Source of the DNA: Lentinus brumalis
Lineage: Eukaryota > Basidiomycota > Agaricomycetes > Polyporales > Polyporaceae
Direction: 5' to 3'
DNA: 64,000 nucleotides
Assembly (NCBI GenBank): GCA_001792895.1
Contig: MARA01000002.1
Span: forward strand, 930,001 to 994,000
The notes beneath the pieces were generated by a model. It made no database searches, was not told the DNA's origin, and worked only from the letters and a program-made list of their open reading frames with translations. Below, piece by piece: positions 35,657 to 46,513 of the stretch (position 1 is its first letter; every line of letters starts with the position of its first letter). Position numbers and translations under genes: made by a program.

Positions 35657-36356
35657 ATGCCCAAGGTCGTCTCCCGCTCCGCCGTCTCCTCGTCCACAGA
35701 TGGTCAGCAAGTCCTGCGCTCCCCCACATCCTCCGCCGTGCTCACCAGCCTTGTTCCGTGTCGCAGCCCGCCCCACCGCATCATCAACAGCAGCGCTACG
35801 CGTCTATTGTGTGATATGTCCTCCCTCCGTCCCAGCCTAGCAGCTCATATTTTGTTCCGTCCAGATTGCATCTGCGGCGAGTTCATTGTGTGTTCAGTTC
35901 TCCGCCTTCCTTGACTGCCCCCACTCACCCGCGCCGTTCCCTCGACAGCTCGTCATTGACAAGAGTCTGACCGCCCTCCCCCGGAGACAGACAGACGGTG
36001 CGACCGTCATCCGCTGCCAGGACTCTGGGGACGCCAAGGCCCGCGTCTTCAAGCTGAACGCGACCCCGAAAGAGCCAATTCTCGTTGAGCGGTGCGTCGC
36101 GTCATGATCCCCATCCCGCTCTCCCCAACTCCGCTCACACCGTCGCATCCCGCAATCAGACAAGGTGGGCATGAGAAGCAGTACAGGTTTCACTGTCCCC
36201 GCTGTGCGCTTCCTGTTGCATATCAGTCCACACCGCCCCTGCGAAGTCCGGCCCCTTCCTGTACATCTTCAAGGGTGCCCTCAGCCAGATACAAGGCCAG
36301 GTCCCCCAGACGCATTCGAAGATGAAAAGCTTCTCTCAGACAGCACCATCGCATGA
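35657..36356 (+). CDS. STEEP1: STEEP1 / CXorf56 (UPF0428) homologue; two apparent frame slips
   Basis: Model: join(35657..35702, 35767..35808, 35865..35887, 35949..36091, 36160..36356), about 150 aa if two single-base gaps are allowed. It begins MPKVVSRSAVSSS, the invariant start of the CXorf56/STEEP family. It has VYYCICGEFILVIDKSL and, further on, QYRFHCPRCALPVAYQS: two Cys pairs that probably bind a metal ion. In animals STEEP1 promotes exit of STING from the ER; the fungal role is not established. After VAYQSTPP the conserved continuation KSGPFLYIFKGALSQIQGQV is in another frame, and PDAFEDEKLL in a third. The slips coincide with C runs at 36236-36239 and 36303-36307. Exon 3 is only 23 nt. 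Confidence 0.82.
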
Positions 36357-37407
36357 TGTCGAAGACCGTGCCACACGGTGCCCTGATCGAGGCACGCCCT
36401 GCATGTACATGTGCTCTCACTGCTGTATATTATGCGTTACGGATGTCCAATGGTATTTATTGCGTCGTATGATACAGTACATTCGACGATGTGGGTATAT
36501 GACACGGACGACAACCTGAACGCGCGCAGTCGCCCGCGACGTGGCCAGACGTAACGTACCCACGAGGCTCGAACTCACCTGTCGGCTGTGCCGTTGCAAC
36601 TGCCACCATCTTGCCATCTTGTCCGGGATCTGCAGATGGATAATCGTCAGCACACACGCCCCACAAAGCAGCGTACAAGACAACAAATCGCGGAATGAAG
36701 CGTCAGATACCGTTGTAGTGAAATGTCAACTCAAGACGCCGACGCCGCAGCATCGGCGTTCGTACAGTGTGAATAGGATGTCATCAAGCGCAAGGTGCAG
36801 GAAACGGGGTTGTGGAATACGTGCAAGAAGCCAAACGTACCTTGTGCATCCCCAGGTCCGAGTAATCCATGTGTTTGCCCGGCTAGTGTCTCAGGCCGGT
36901 GAAAAGAACGTCACCTGTGTGATCACTGCAAGAGACGAGGTCAGCACACGTCGAATGGACACATGAACCAACACGACACGTCGAGACTCAGATACCGTTG
37001 TAGAGTATATCATTTCATAACGCACGGGGCGTTCGTATGTTTGGGAATATACATAACATCATCGCACAAAACGAAGAGTTGATTCTCACCTGCATCGCGA
37101 GAGCCTGATATCTGACCGTGGCTAGTCTTCCCTTGCAGAGCGGGTTGAGGAGGCGGTGGGGGGCGGTCGCGCGCAGAACTGGAAGGAGACGAGAAAAGTT
37201 TCCAGAGTCTGGCGCCTATTGTACCCCGGCCAACGGGGGCCAAACAAGACCAAAGAACGCGCCAATAACGCGATCAGCCGCGTCTGTCTCTGAGCGTCTC
37301 ACATAGCGGCGAAGCGTTGGTGTTACTGCGTCCAACTACATACTGGATGACAACGCGGGACGACAACGTCGGACATCTCTCTCTATCTCTCTGCACACAT
37401 CTTCTCC
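36357..37407. other. 1.05 kb intergenic with possible small spliced transcript
   Basis: Between the STEEP1 stop and the stop of member E. Several good donor and acceptor sites are visible on the minus strand (for example GTGAG complementary to 36574-36578), but only one tiny reading frame can be proposed. Confidence 0.4.
36579..36870 (-). CDS. Possible very small multi-exon gene, uncertain
   Basis: ATG at 36870 opens a 10-codon exon (36841-36870, MDYSDLGMHK) that ends at a GTACG donor. After a 211-nt gap a TGCAG acceptor opens a second in-frame exon (36579-36629, IPDKMARWWQLQRHSRQ) ending at GTGAG. The peptide looks coding but I do not recognise it, and the 3' end is unclear. It may equally be a spliced non-coding RNA or chance. 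Confidence 0.2.
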
Positions 37408-39346
37408 TCAGACCTTCTCGGCGTCCAACACGGGAGTTGCATCGCCAGCAGGAGGCTGAGCCTCCTGAGGAACCGGGATCGAGTCTCCCGACGTCGTAGA
37501 CTCAGAGGGCCCTGCAAGTTCCGTTTCCGTCACGGACACTTCATCGGGCACGTTATTGCTGTTTTCCTGCCTCATCCGCTTCTCATCGGGACCCTCTTGG
37601 TCGGTAGTCCTGCTAGGGCTTGGGTATCGCTTCTGCGGAACCGTGACTATCTCCTCCACTGCAGCTTCAGCAGGGCCGTGGGAGGGCTCGTCAACATCCT
37701 GAGTTGAAGACTCCTCGTCTCGCCCTTGGTCTTGTGTCGAAGGAGTGCTAGTAGTCTCGTCGACGTCCGAGTCGTCGTCCTGCTCTACTCGTCCTGCGTA
37801 TTCCTCAACATAGAGAAGGATCTCTGACGGTACCAGTCAGCCCACTATAGACTTCGTTCCTTGCGGGAGCACTCACTCTCCAGGTGTGTGCGCGACGCCC
37901 TCGCCCACGCGTCGAGGGAGCGACGTCTCGCGTTCTGCAACATACAACTCGATCAATCGATGCCCGTTATCGACCCTGCGTGGAACATACCTCCTCCCGA
38001 CGTGCAAACTTCCGCCAGTACGCTAACCCCGTCGGAGACTCCCCCCACTTCCGCGGATTCTCGTACATGTAACGCGCCATTGCACGGAAGTCCTCCTCGG
38101 TCACCCTCTGTGCTTGAAGACCCTTGTTATGCTTGGTGTGCGCCCGCCCGTACTCCGACTCGGAGTCGGACCCATCGTTTACACCATACGCGCGGTCCTC
38201 GGGCTCGGTTGATTCAGGAGAGGAAGAGACCGTGCTGGGCTCCGGCGTCGGCGTCGGAGACCTCACAATGCGCCTCCGAGCCCTTATCCGCGGCTTTTTG
38301 ATCCCGATCGCCTTGGCCGAGGCGAGGCTTGCATTCATCTCGGCCTTGACAAGTTGTGGGCCCTGCGAGCTTGTGCCGGCCTTGTGGCGGTGGGACGTCT
38401 GCTCGCTACGCGGACCGGAATCATACCTGGACGAGGACTTCTGGTGAGCGTACGATATGCTCGGAGGCTTTTCGCGTTTGATTGGCTTCGCCAGGGCTGA
38501 CCTGGGTTACATTACAGGGACGAACCTCAGTGATCAAGCTCGCTGCAACGCTAATGGGGTATTCTCACCGAGGCGACTGACTCAAGTCCGTACCGCCGCC
38601 ACTCGTCAAGTACAGCGGCTGCAATGTGGAACCGGAGCTTGTCTGCGGGCCCTTGCGCGCATGTGTCTTGGAATACAGTCGTTCCAGGTTCGCGAGGAAG
38701 TAATTCTTCCATGCTGCGAAACAAATCCGTGTCAATTGCAAGCATCCTAGGGCTGCGAACACTACGCTCCCTTACCGGTTTCGCTGTGACGATTCACCTG
38801 GTATCTGTCAGTCGATCATCCTCGTCCAACGAACGAATATATGCGTACGTTGTGCAAGCTTCGCAATGCCTGCTCGTAATTAAGCCCTCGTGCGTTTGCT
38901 TTCCTGAGCGCCTTGATCAGAATCTCTTCATCGTCCGCCAGGGATCCCACAGGCACCTCTGCTGGGACCTGCTGCATAGAGGCGGCGAGGGTCATGAGGT
39001 CGTTCATAGCCGCCATGGCGTGTGAAGGCGACGCGAAGCCAGGTGTGCCCGGCACAAACGGAGGCTGCGTTGGCTGCGACTGGGACATCGTACTCGGCTG
39101 CGATGAGGGCATCCCGAGCCACTGCGGAGACTGCTGGAAGGCTTGACTCTGCGCTTGCAACGGGAAGAAGGATATGCTACCCGTCGGCTGCATCTGCAAC
39201 ATGAGGGGCACCATCTGCGACGCGGCGCCGTTGGACTGGAACTGGTTGGAGGTCGCATTTGGGTTGGTTTGCGCGTTGAACATCCCGCCGCCCGCGGAGC
39301 TCGTGGAGTGTCCCGCGGGAGTGCTCGAGTATTGGTTTGCGTTCAT
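37408..39346 (-). CDS. Family member E, lacking the central Myb-like domain
   Basis: Model: complement(join(37408..37823, 37877..37934, 37991..38501, 38569..38713, 38776..38797, 38849..39346)), 549 aa, intact. The start is placed at MNANQYSSTPAG by analogy with MNQN starts in B-D. The N-terminus is rich in S, Q, P and N. The motif DEEILIKALRKANARGLNYE, the exon 2-3 segment VNRHSETAWKNYFLANLERLY, and the second module (VTEEDFRAMARYMYENPRKW, NARRRSLDAWARASRTHLE) are present. Between them a basic Ser/Arg linker replaces the Myb-like domain, as in C. The long acidic C-terminal tail has no terminal SUMO-interaction-like motif. Exon 2 is 22 nt and the penultimate exon 58 nt, matching the family pattern. 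Confidence 0.74.
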
Positions 39347-39661
39347 GGCGGCAGATGGGGCGCGAGTGGGCGAGCTCGAGGGCGCTGGGCTAGAAGGTAC
39401 ACAGCAGGACCTGCATCGATGCAGGGGAACGGTCGTGGGTACATCTGCGCACGCCTGGGTACAAGCTGAACCTTGCGTGGTTCTTGACACTCGTCCGGCT
39501 TCCGCTTCGGGCAAGAAGTGTGCCAGGTGGGATGCAATCCTTCACACGACTTGTTCTATTACGGCTCACAACGCCTTGCCTCGATTACCGCCGCTGCGTG
39601 TCTGTTTCGTGCTACATGTCTGCGAGCTCTGATAAGTATGCAAGAAGCTCGGTGAAACGAC
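39347..39661. other. Intergenic between tandem members F and E
   Basis: 315 bp, holding the promoter of E. No ACGCGT box is seen here, unlike upstream of A, B and G. Confidence 0.5.
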
Positions 39662-41568
39662 CTAATCAGAGTCAGAGACCTCTATATACTCCCTTTTGAC
39701 CTCCACATTGACGAACTCGGACGATTCTGCCGTTCGAGCCGCGGGTTCTTTATCATGTTCTGTCGGATACACCAGGCTTCGAGTAACGCCCTCGTCCCGT
39801 TCGTCCTCCGTCTCGGATTGTTGCTTCTCTGCCAGGTACTCCTCATACAACTTCTGAATCTCTGGTAAAATACGAGTTAGCTGTGCAGCGGCCATTTATG
39901 ACAGCCGAGGTCAAACGCACCAGCTGCGTGACGCCATTCGACATTGCACCAGCCGCCGTGGGACCGCCGTTTGAGATTCTACAACCACAACCTGCATTCA
40001 GCCCTGATCGGACAGTGTCGGCGGCGGCGCGACTCACCTCCTTCCGGCGCGAGAACTCCTCCCAACGATGGGACCGAGTCTTGTACTGCGCCCAAACATC
40101 GCGCTTCTCGACCATATACAGCGCCATGGCACGCAGATCGTCTTCAGTGACCTTCTGATTGACTGAGCTGGGGATGGGGGTGGCCAACGGACTCGGAGGA
40201 GGCAGTGGAGACGCTTGGCGAGGGCTCGACGGACGATACTCGTCGTCAGTCTCTGGGGCGGGGGTGAGGGTGCTCGCCGTGTCGCTGTCGCTTGAAAACA
40301 ATTCTTCGTCTATGGCGCGTTTGCGTGCTGCGCTGTAGATATCGTCCGGGAGCATTGCATCTTTGTTCCAGTGCTTCTTCCACGCCTCGGCGTCGTGGTG
40401 CGGGAGCTGCCGGCATGTAAGTCACGAATTCAAGAAACGGGGCGAACGACCATTGGGGACTGACCTCCTTAGCCAACTCAGCAAGCAAGGTCACCTTGGA
40501 CGGCAGTCTGCCCTCACGCAGACGCCACTTCAAGTAATGGATAAAGAATATCTTCTCCTCGGTGCTGAACCTGCTGAGGTCGTCGCCGGGGTCGGGCCTG
40601 CGCGGGACAACCGGCTTCGACGAACTGTCGAACGGCGGTATGTATGTTTCGTGGTTGAATTCGTCTAACTTCCCCCCTCTCTTCGGCCGATTCGTCGACG
40701 CTCTAGTGCTGCTACTTGCCGTGGACAGCGAAGGAGCGACGCTCTGGTCATCGCGCGAACCAGAGGGCACGTTGGGCTGGAATGCGGGGACCTTTCGACC
40801 CCGCGGGCGACCCCGAGGGCGGCCAGTGGGGTTCCGAGTCGTCGTCCTGCGTTTCTTCCTGCGACGGCATGGGCGATGTGAGCGGTCATGAGCGGATCGA
40901 AAAAGGACGGGACACGTACTGTGCCGGCTCGTCGGCGGAAGTCGTAGCCTGCGATCCTGAAGTGGCAGCGCAACTTGAAGGCACACTCCGGGTAGCAGTG
41001 CCAGACTTGCTACCCGGCAAAACAGCATTCTCCAAGAAATACGCCGTCCAATCTGTGAGGAAACCGAGTCAGCGAGGTCCAAGCATCATGTGCCATATCG
41101 ACAGCAACACAAGACAAACTGACTGATTCCGGCGCTGTACTTGCTCTGCAGGTGCTCGAGCACGTCCCGTTGCGATAACCCCAACTCCTTCCCCTTCTTC
41201 AGCGCATCCTTCAAAATGTCGTCAGCGCGCGCGTTCAAGTCCGGCGTGCGATGCGCCTGGACAGCGCCAAACGCCGCGCCGCCATCGACAGCAGCAGCCG
41301 GGTGCTGCCCCATCCCTGGACTCCCGACGAAGGGTATCCACTGAGGGATCGGGAAGACTGTCTGGGGCTGCCAGCCGGGCTGGCAGAACCCGGGCGGCAT
41401 CCCCATCCCCATCCCCATCCCCACTGCCATTCCCATCTGCGGCGGGTGCATCGGCGCCATGTTGACGTTGTACGGTGCCTGCAGCATGGGACGGTAGTAC
41501 CCAGGCATATGGGGAGCGTGAACTTGGTAGGGCGGTACATGGTCGAAGCCGCTCGCGATCGAATCCAT
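39662..41568 (-). CDS. Family member F, Myb-like domain plus AT-hook tract
   Basis: Model: complement(join(39662..39861, 39921..39978, 40038..40406, 40465..40858, 40920..41052, 41124..41568)), 532 aa, intact. The N-terminus is rich in M, G, P and Q with a (GM)n run encoded by CATCCC repeats (minus-strand gene). The helical motif DDILKDALKKGKELGLSQRD follows. The segment equivalent to exon 2 of the other members is fused to exon 1, so that intron is missing here. GRPRGRPRGRK is a typical AT-hook, a minor-groove DNA-binding motif. The Myb-like domain runs from RFSTEEKIFFIHYLKWRL to LPHHDAEAWKKHW. The second module (VTEDDLRAMALYMVEKRDVW, NLKRRSHGGWCNVEWRHAA) and the terminal VKREYIEVSDSD, a SUMO consensus next to a SIM-like motif, complete the protein. 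Confidence 0.76.
41398..41426 (-). repeat. CATCCC hexanucleotide repeat in coding sequence
   Basis: Four near-perfect units in the first exon of member F, encoding alternating Gly-Met. Confidence 0.8.
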
Positions 41569-41928
41569 CTTGAGGAGAGGCTTGTAGGGTGACGACCTGA
41601 GAGCCTGAGGCAGAGCGAGAGTGCTTCAAGAGTGCCACGCCAAAGCGCGTTTTCGCTGCAGATACATATAAGAGGAATGTACCGGGTGCGGAAGGGGTGT
41701 CCGTCGTCCTCAATCATCCTCAACTGTCACGCTTGCGACCCTTCTGTCCCACTTCACCGTCCGTCAACGAAGATCACGCTCCAGCGGTTCAAATATCAAG
41801 CACTGCATCCTATACTCGTACACGGGTGCATCAAGCACTCAGAAACGGAAAAAATAAGCAAACCAAATAAGCTAAGAAGAAGCACGCACGCACGCACGTC
41901 CACGCACACGCACACTATGTCAATGAGT

Positions 41929-44137
41929 TCAAACCAACCCCAGCCCCCTCCTCAACGCGTCCACCAGGTCCCACTCCTCCGTATCCCCATGCACGTCGAA
42001 CATATTCACCCCACGCATGCCCGCCTGCCGCACCATCTGCGCCTTCATCTCGAGGCTCACCGGGTCGTCGTACGTCACGACCTGCCCCGCGCCCGCCGAG
42101 CGCAGGTACGGCGTGCTCGAGCACGCGTCCCACATGCGCACGAAGCCCTTGTCGCCCGCGAACAGACTCCGCGGCTCCGCGTTCTCGATCGCTAGCCGCA
42201 GCGCACCGGCGTCCGCGCCGTTGAACGAGCCCGTGTACGCGGGAGTAGGGCCAGTGCCGGTGCCAGTTCCAGTGCCAGTGCCAGTGCCAGTACCTGCCCC
42301 GTCTGTCGAGCTGGAGATGGAACCAGTCCCGTTACCGTTACCGCTCCCGTTCACGTCCGTGGAGTCGACGTGCACGGAGGACGGGTCGGCGGACGGAGAG
42401 CTCGAGTAGCCGTGGAGGACGCCCTGCTTGACGAGTTCGCTGAACTGCACCTGGCCGTCGTTCATCCCGCCGTCCTCGTTCTCGACACGCACATCCCCCG
42501 GAAAGACGTCCGCGAGCGAAGACACCCACTCAAGACCCGGCACCGGCACAGGCGAGCGTCGCCCGTGTCCCTGTTCCTCTCTCCGTCTCCGTCTCGGTCG
42601 CTGGGGCCGACTTCGACGGCCCCGCGAGGCACCCGAGAACTGTCGCCGTCGCAAGGCACGCGTCTGCAGGTACGAGACCGTCGACCGCGATAAGTAGCCG
42701 TACGAAGGCACGCCGAGGACGAGCTGGTTCGCGGGGAAGCCGGCGCCGGTCCAGGCCCGGAGGGCGGAGAGTGCGTTTGCGTTGCCTTGCGTCGAGTTCC
42801 CGCAGGAATCGCTAAGCGGAGCGTTCGGGCCGGGATCGCTGGACGCTGCGGGAGGTAGGGGGTTCATATCAGCACGCAGGCCGGCGATAGGGTACGGAAC
42901 AAGGAGACCCGGAGCACAGGGAACGGACAGGAACGGAGCGGCGATGCGAGGCTAAGCTGAGGAAGAAAGAAGAGGACGAAGGCGGACGGGGAAGACTCAC
43001 ATCCCCAAGTGTCGTAGTTCATGAGCAGACACCAGTCCAGCACCTTCGCGAACTCGGACACGTCCCCCATCGGGTTCCCGTTCGCGTCCGCGAACGGCAC
43101 AGTCTGCGTTGCAGCGGTGATAATCGCGCCGGGTGGGAGTGTGCCGCGGAGGGTCCGGAGGAACTCGAGGAAGTTGGCGGAGTCGTCCGGACTGACGACG
43201 TTCCCATGATTCCCACCCTGCCCGGGGTATTCCCAGTCGATGTCGATCCCGTCCACATCGAACTGCTGGTACATGGCGAGGATGTTGTTCGCGAGCGTCG
43301 TGCGTCCCTGCGGAGTCGCCACCGCAGGCGAGAAGTACCTGGGACAGAAGGCGTCAGCAAGTCGTCCCGAGCATATGATGCGCCACACGCCCGTCACACC
43401 GGCGAACGTGAGGTACGCGCAGTGCGACGGAGGAGGACAGAGACCGTGACATGAAGGAACGGAACATACTTGCTTCCTGTCCAGCCACCCACGCTGAGCT
43501 TCACATGCTTGCCACGCGCATGCGCAAGCTGCACGAGCCGTCGCAGCGTGGCCGGAGCGTCATCCGAGCCGTCCCAGGAGAGGCTGAACTTCTCGTCGGG
43601 GACTGCAAACGCGAAGTCGATCCAGTCAAAGCGGCCAAAGTCGATCTTGTCGGGCGGGTAGTCGCCGCTCACCCAGTCCGGGTAATACGCCATGACAAGC
43701 GGCGTGGAGGACGCGCTGGGCGGGGAGACAGTCGCATCGGGGCTGGCACTGAGATTGGGTGCAGACGGCGGCGGCGCAGGGACGCTTGGGCTTGGGGCGT
43801 CTATTGCGGCGAGCGGGGAAGTGGACGACGGTGGCGGACTGAAGAGGTGAAGCGCGCCGCCGGAGTCGACAAGGACTGGCACCGAACTCTGTATTGCCGC
43901 CGGGTCGCTGGTCGCCGACAAGGGAAGGGCAGATACTGCCAGCGGCAGGGCTTGTAGCGTGCTTGTCACGGTGGCATACAGAGTTGACGTCTCCGCCGCG
44001 ATTACGGTCGTGCGCGTGGTGACAACGGCATCGAGCTGGCGCCGCTCAATGTCCCCGCTCCTTGAAGCAGGCATGCCGTGGGCGAAGAGCGGAAGGAGAA
44101 GCAGCGCAGTGACTGATAGATAGGGTTTGGGGGCCAT
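41929..44137 (-). CDS. Secreted GH18 (class V-type) chitinase
   Basis: Model: complement(join(41929..42845, 43001..43338, 43470..44137)), 640 aa. A signal peptide (MAPKPYLSVTALLLLPLFAHG) is followed by about 130 residues rich in Ser, Thr and Pro. The catalytic barrel includes VMAYYPDWVSGDYPPDKIDF, HVKLSVGGWTGSK and VDGIDIDWEYPG, the DxxDxDxE active-site signature whose last Glu is the acid/base. MNYDTWG and LVLGVPSYGY follow. The family cleaves beta-1,4 chitin bonds with retention, in wall remodelling or nutrition. Between the barrel strands lies a low-complexity insertion with a GT run encoded by (CCAGTG)n, followed by the conserved end RMWDACSSTPYLRS ... GVNMFDVHGDTEEWDL. An R-rich stretch just before the insertion is unusual. 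Confidence 0.9.
42251..42292 (-). repeat. CCAGTG hexanucleotide repeat in chitinase exon 3
   Basis: About seven imperfect 6-bp units, in frame, coding Gly-Thr repeats on the minus strand. They are likely length-variable between strains. Confidence 0.8.
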
Positions 44138-45841
44138 CGTGCGTGGGACCAAGTGGGACTCGTCGTGCCAGGAGGAAGACACGAGCTAGCAACGCGTGTA
44201 GAGAAGCGCAAAGAACCACCAGGGAGACTAGGAACGACAATATGGCGCTGCCAAAGGTCAGATGGAGAACGTCGGTGAAGCACGGAGGTCGACAGAAGTC
44301 AACGAACGATTATTCGACCGTACTTGCGCTGAGGCTGACACCCATGACACGGCGACAGGTGGCTGACAACCCGAATCGTATGTCGGTCCAAGTTCGAAGC
44401 CCTGATCAAATGTGATTACGATGTGGCCCGCATCTATCTGGGGACCCTGGGTACCAAACAGGAACGAAATGGACGTGCATCCTGGGAAGCGCGAGGGGGA
44501 CGAGATCTGCGCACCTGCGGTGGCGGCGAGATTCGATGTCTGGGCGGCCGAGGATGCGCCATTTGCGTTCCGTTTCCTGGATACATTGCAAGGGTCCCTT
44601 CGCTTCGTTTCTTGTGGCACCAACAGAGACTAGGTACCAACGTGGTGCGTGCTGGCACCAAGGAGGGCGGAGCTGCGATGAGGACTAATATAGTGTGTTA
44701 GCCTGGGGATCCGGGGCGAATCTGTGCGGGGTGCCGTCGAGCAGACGCGCAGCAGAGGAGACGGAGAGGGAACGCTGATCACACGTAAGGAGACGAGATT
44801 GGACTGGGGGACAAACGGGATCAGCTTCGACGATCTTGTCGTACATTGATTTTGGGGGCGACAATCGAAGTACCCACAGGTGTCGATTATACTCAGCAGG
44901 GCGCGGTGGAAGGACAAAGGTCGGCATGTAGGCGGCGATAGGGTGAGAGCACGGAGGAAGGCTGCACGGTTCGCGTCTTCGACACGGGTTGGAGGAGGGA
45001 ATCACATTCATATGACCTCGCATGGGACTCGGCTACGGTGACAAAAGGATGTGCAAGAGAGGGCTGTGATCTCGCGGGGGCCCAAGCGTGTTGATGATCG
45101 CAGGATGGCATCGACATGGACGCCGAGGACGAGAAGAGACGGAGGCAGCGCGTGGATAGGTTCGGAACAAGCCGCCAACTCCGAAGCCACCTTTAGGGGC
45201 TTGCTCCGAACCTGGCGCGTGGACGAGTCGGGGCATATGTCTGTGGGAAGGCTGCGTCGGGCAGCAGCTGGGGGCCACGAATGGAGATATGAGGCAGGCA
45301 GGGGGCGAGCACGCTACGCTACTGGGCCCGTCGCAGGGAAGCAGAAGAGGGCTGCTGCAGAGCGTGCGTGGGGCAGTCGCAGCCCGAGTGTGGCGGAGCG
45401 CGTATCCAGATATGGCAGGCATGCAACCCCTCTGGGAAGGAGCGATATCCGGCGCCTGCGGGGGAACAAGGTTGTCGTCGACTCGGTCTCTGCTCGGTCG
45501 CCTTGAGCTGTCTTCTGTGCTCGATTCGCCGGGGGCATCCCGCGCGCTGGCAGGGATAGCTGCAGCGTAGCTCTCGAGTCGGCATGCGAGGCTCCGGTCG
45601 GGCAGGGTGGGTGCGCGTCAACATGCGTTTGGCCACTGAATGCGTTTCGAATATTGCACAGATCTGAGCCTGCGCTTCGACTTCCTTCACAGCGCGTGTC
45701 GCCCGTGCCAGCCAATACCTGCCATCCCACGCTTCTTTTGTCCTTGTCCTGCGCCGTGCATATATAGCCTCCCGCCTGCCACCGCCTGCTCCCGCCCATC
45801 TCTTCAGCTTCTTGTCCGCCCCAGACTACTCTGTCCTCCCC
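44138..45841. other. 1.7 kb intergenic, no gene recognised
   Basis: Upstream regions of the chitinase and of the Ser/Pro-rich gene. Overlapping open frames on both strands (for example 45051-45506 plus, 45033-45422 minus) are in GC-rich DNA and carry no motif, so I leave them out. Confidence 0.5.
45761..45766 (+). promoter_or_regulatory. TATA box upstream of 45842 gene
   Basis: TATATA at 45761-45766, 76 bp before the start codon of the intronless gene and followed by a pyrimidine-rich leader. Confidence 0.5.
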
Positions 45842-46513
45842 ATGTCTCTCTGTCCACCACCACGCATGTCCTCGCCCCAGCTTATCCCTGCGCCCCTCCC
45901 CTCGCCCCCCGTCTTCCCCCGCATGGCCTCGCGTTCAAGACTGCACTTGCCATCCCATCTCGGCGACCCTCCCATCCCCCCGCGTCTCGTCGGCTCCGTT
46001 CTCCTCGAACGACTCAATCGCCCGGACCCAGTCGTCCTCACCCCCAAGATCCAGAAGCAGCTGTGGTTCGACGGCGACGAGTTTGGGACACAGAGAGCGA
46101 GCCCTGTCTTCTCGGACGAGTCCACAGGTTCGCCGTGCTCGTCCACCTCCAGCACGCCCCGCAGTGCTTCATCCCGCCGCTCTCACCGCCGCACCTCCTC
46201 AGTCTCCCTCGCCTGCCGCGCCCGATCCCACTCGCCCCCGCCGCCGGAGCAGCTCTCGGTCTCCATCCCGCCCGTGCCCCCCATTCCCTCGTCGGCCTTC
46301 GACAGCCCAGGAGCCAAACGCGCTGCGCTGCGCACGCCACCTGCAACGCCAGGACGCGTTCGTCCTGTGCAGATCATCATCCCCGATCTCACCACTGCTT
46401 CCGCCCCCGGCGGCTCCCCACCACCAGCGCTCCGGCACACCTCCCGCACGTCGACGTCTCGCACTAGCACCAGCGCGAGCCCGAGCAGGCGTCGCGGCCA
46501 TGAATCGCACTGA
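45842..46513 (+). CDS. Intronless Ser/Pro-rich protein, function unknown
   Basis: 223 aa in one exon, starting at ATG 45842 (MSLCPPPRMSSPQ). The protein is dominated by Ser, Pro, Arg and Thr. A more ordered patch near residues 50-85 reads LERLNRPDPVVLTPKIQKQLWFDGDEFG, and a later one RPVQIIIPDLT. Clusters of SP and TP suggest proline-directed phosphorylation. No domain is recognised. The TATA box 76 bp upstream and a coding length well above chance support a real gene. A disordered regulatory protein is a reasonable guess, no more. Confidence 0.5.
   Translation: MSLCPPPRMSSPQLIPAPLPSPPVFPRMASRSRLHLPSHLGDPPIPPRLVGSVLLERLNRPDPVVLTPKIQKQLWFDGDEFGTQRASPVFSDESTGSPCSSTSSTPRSASSRRSHRRTSSVSLACRARSHSPPPPEQLSVSIPPVPPIPSSAFDSPGAKRAALRTPPATPGRVRPVQIIIPDLTTASAPGGSPPPALRHTSRTSTSRTSTSASPSRRRGHESH

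Noticed and set aside
36541..36600. tRNA T-arm-like string (GTGAGTTCGAGCCTC on the minus strand)
   Set aside because: There is no A box at a usable distance and no acceptor stem. The GTGAGT is better read as an intron donor.
45033..45506. Overlapping long open frames on both strands
   Set aside because: High GC gives long stop-free runs on both strands. Neither shows motifs or splice structure.
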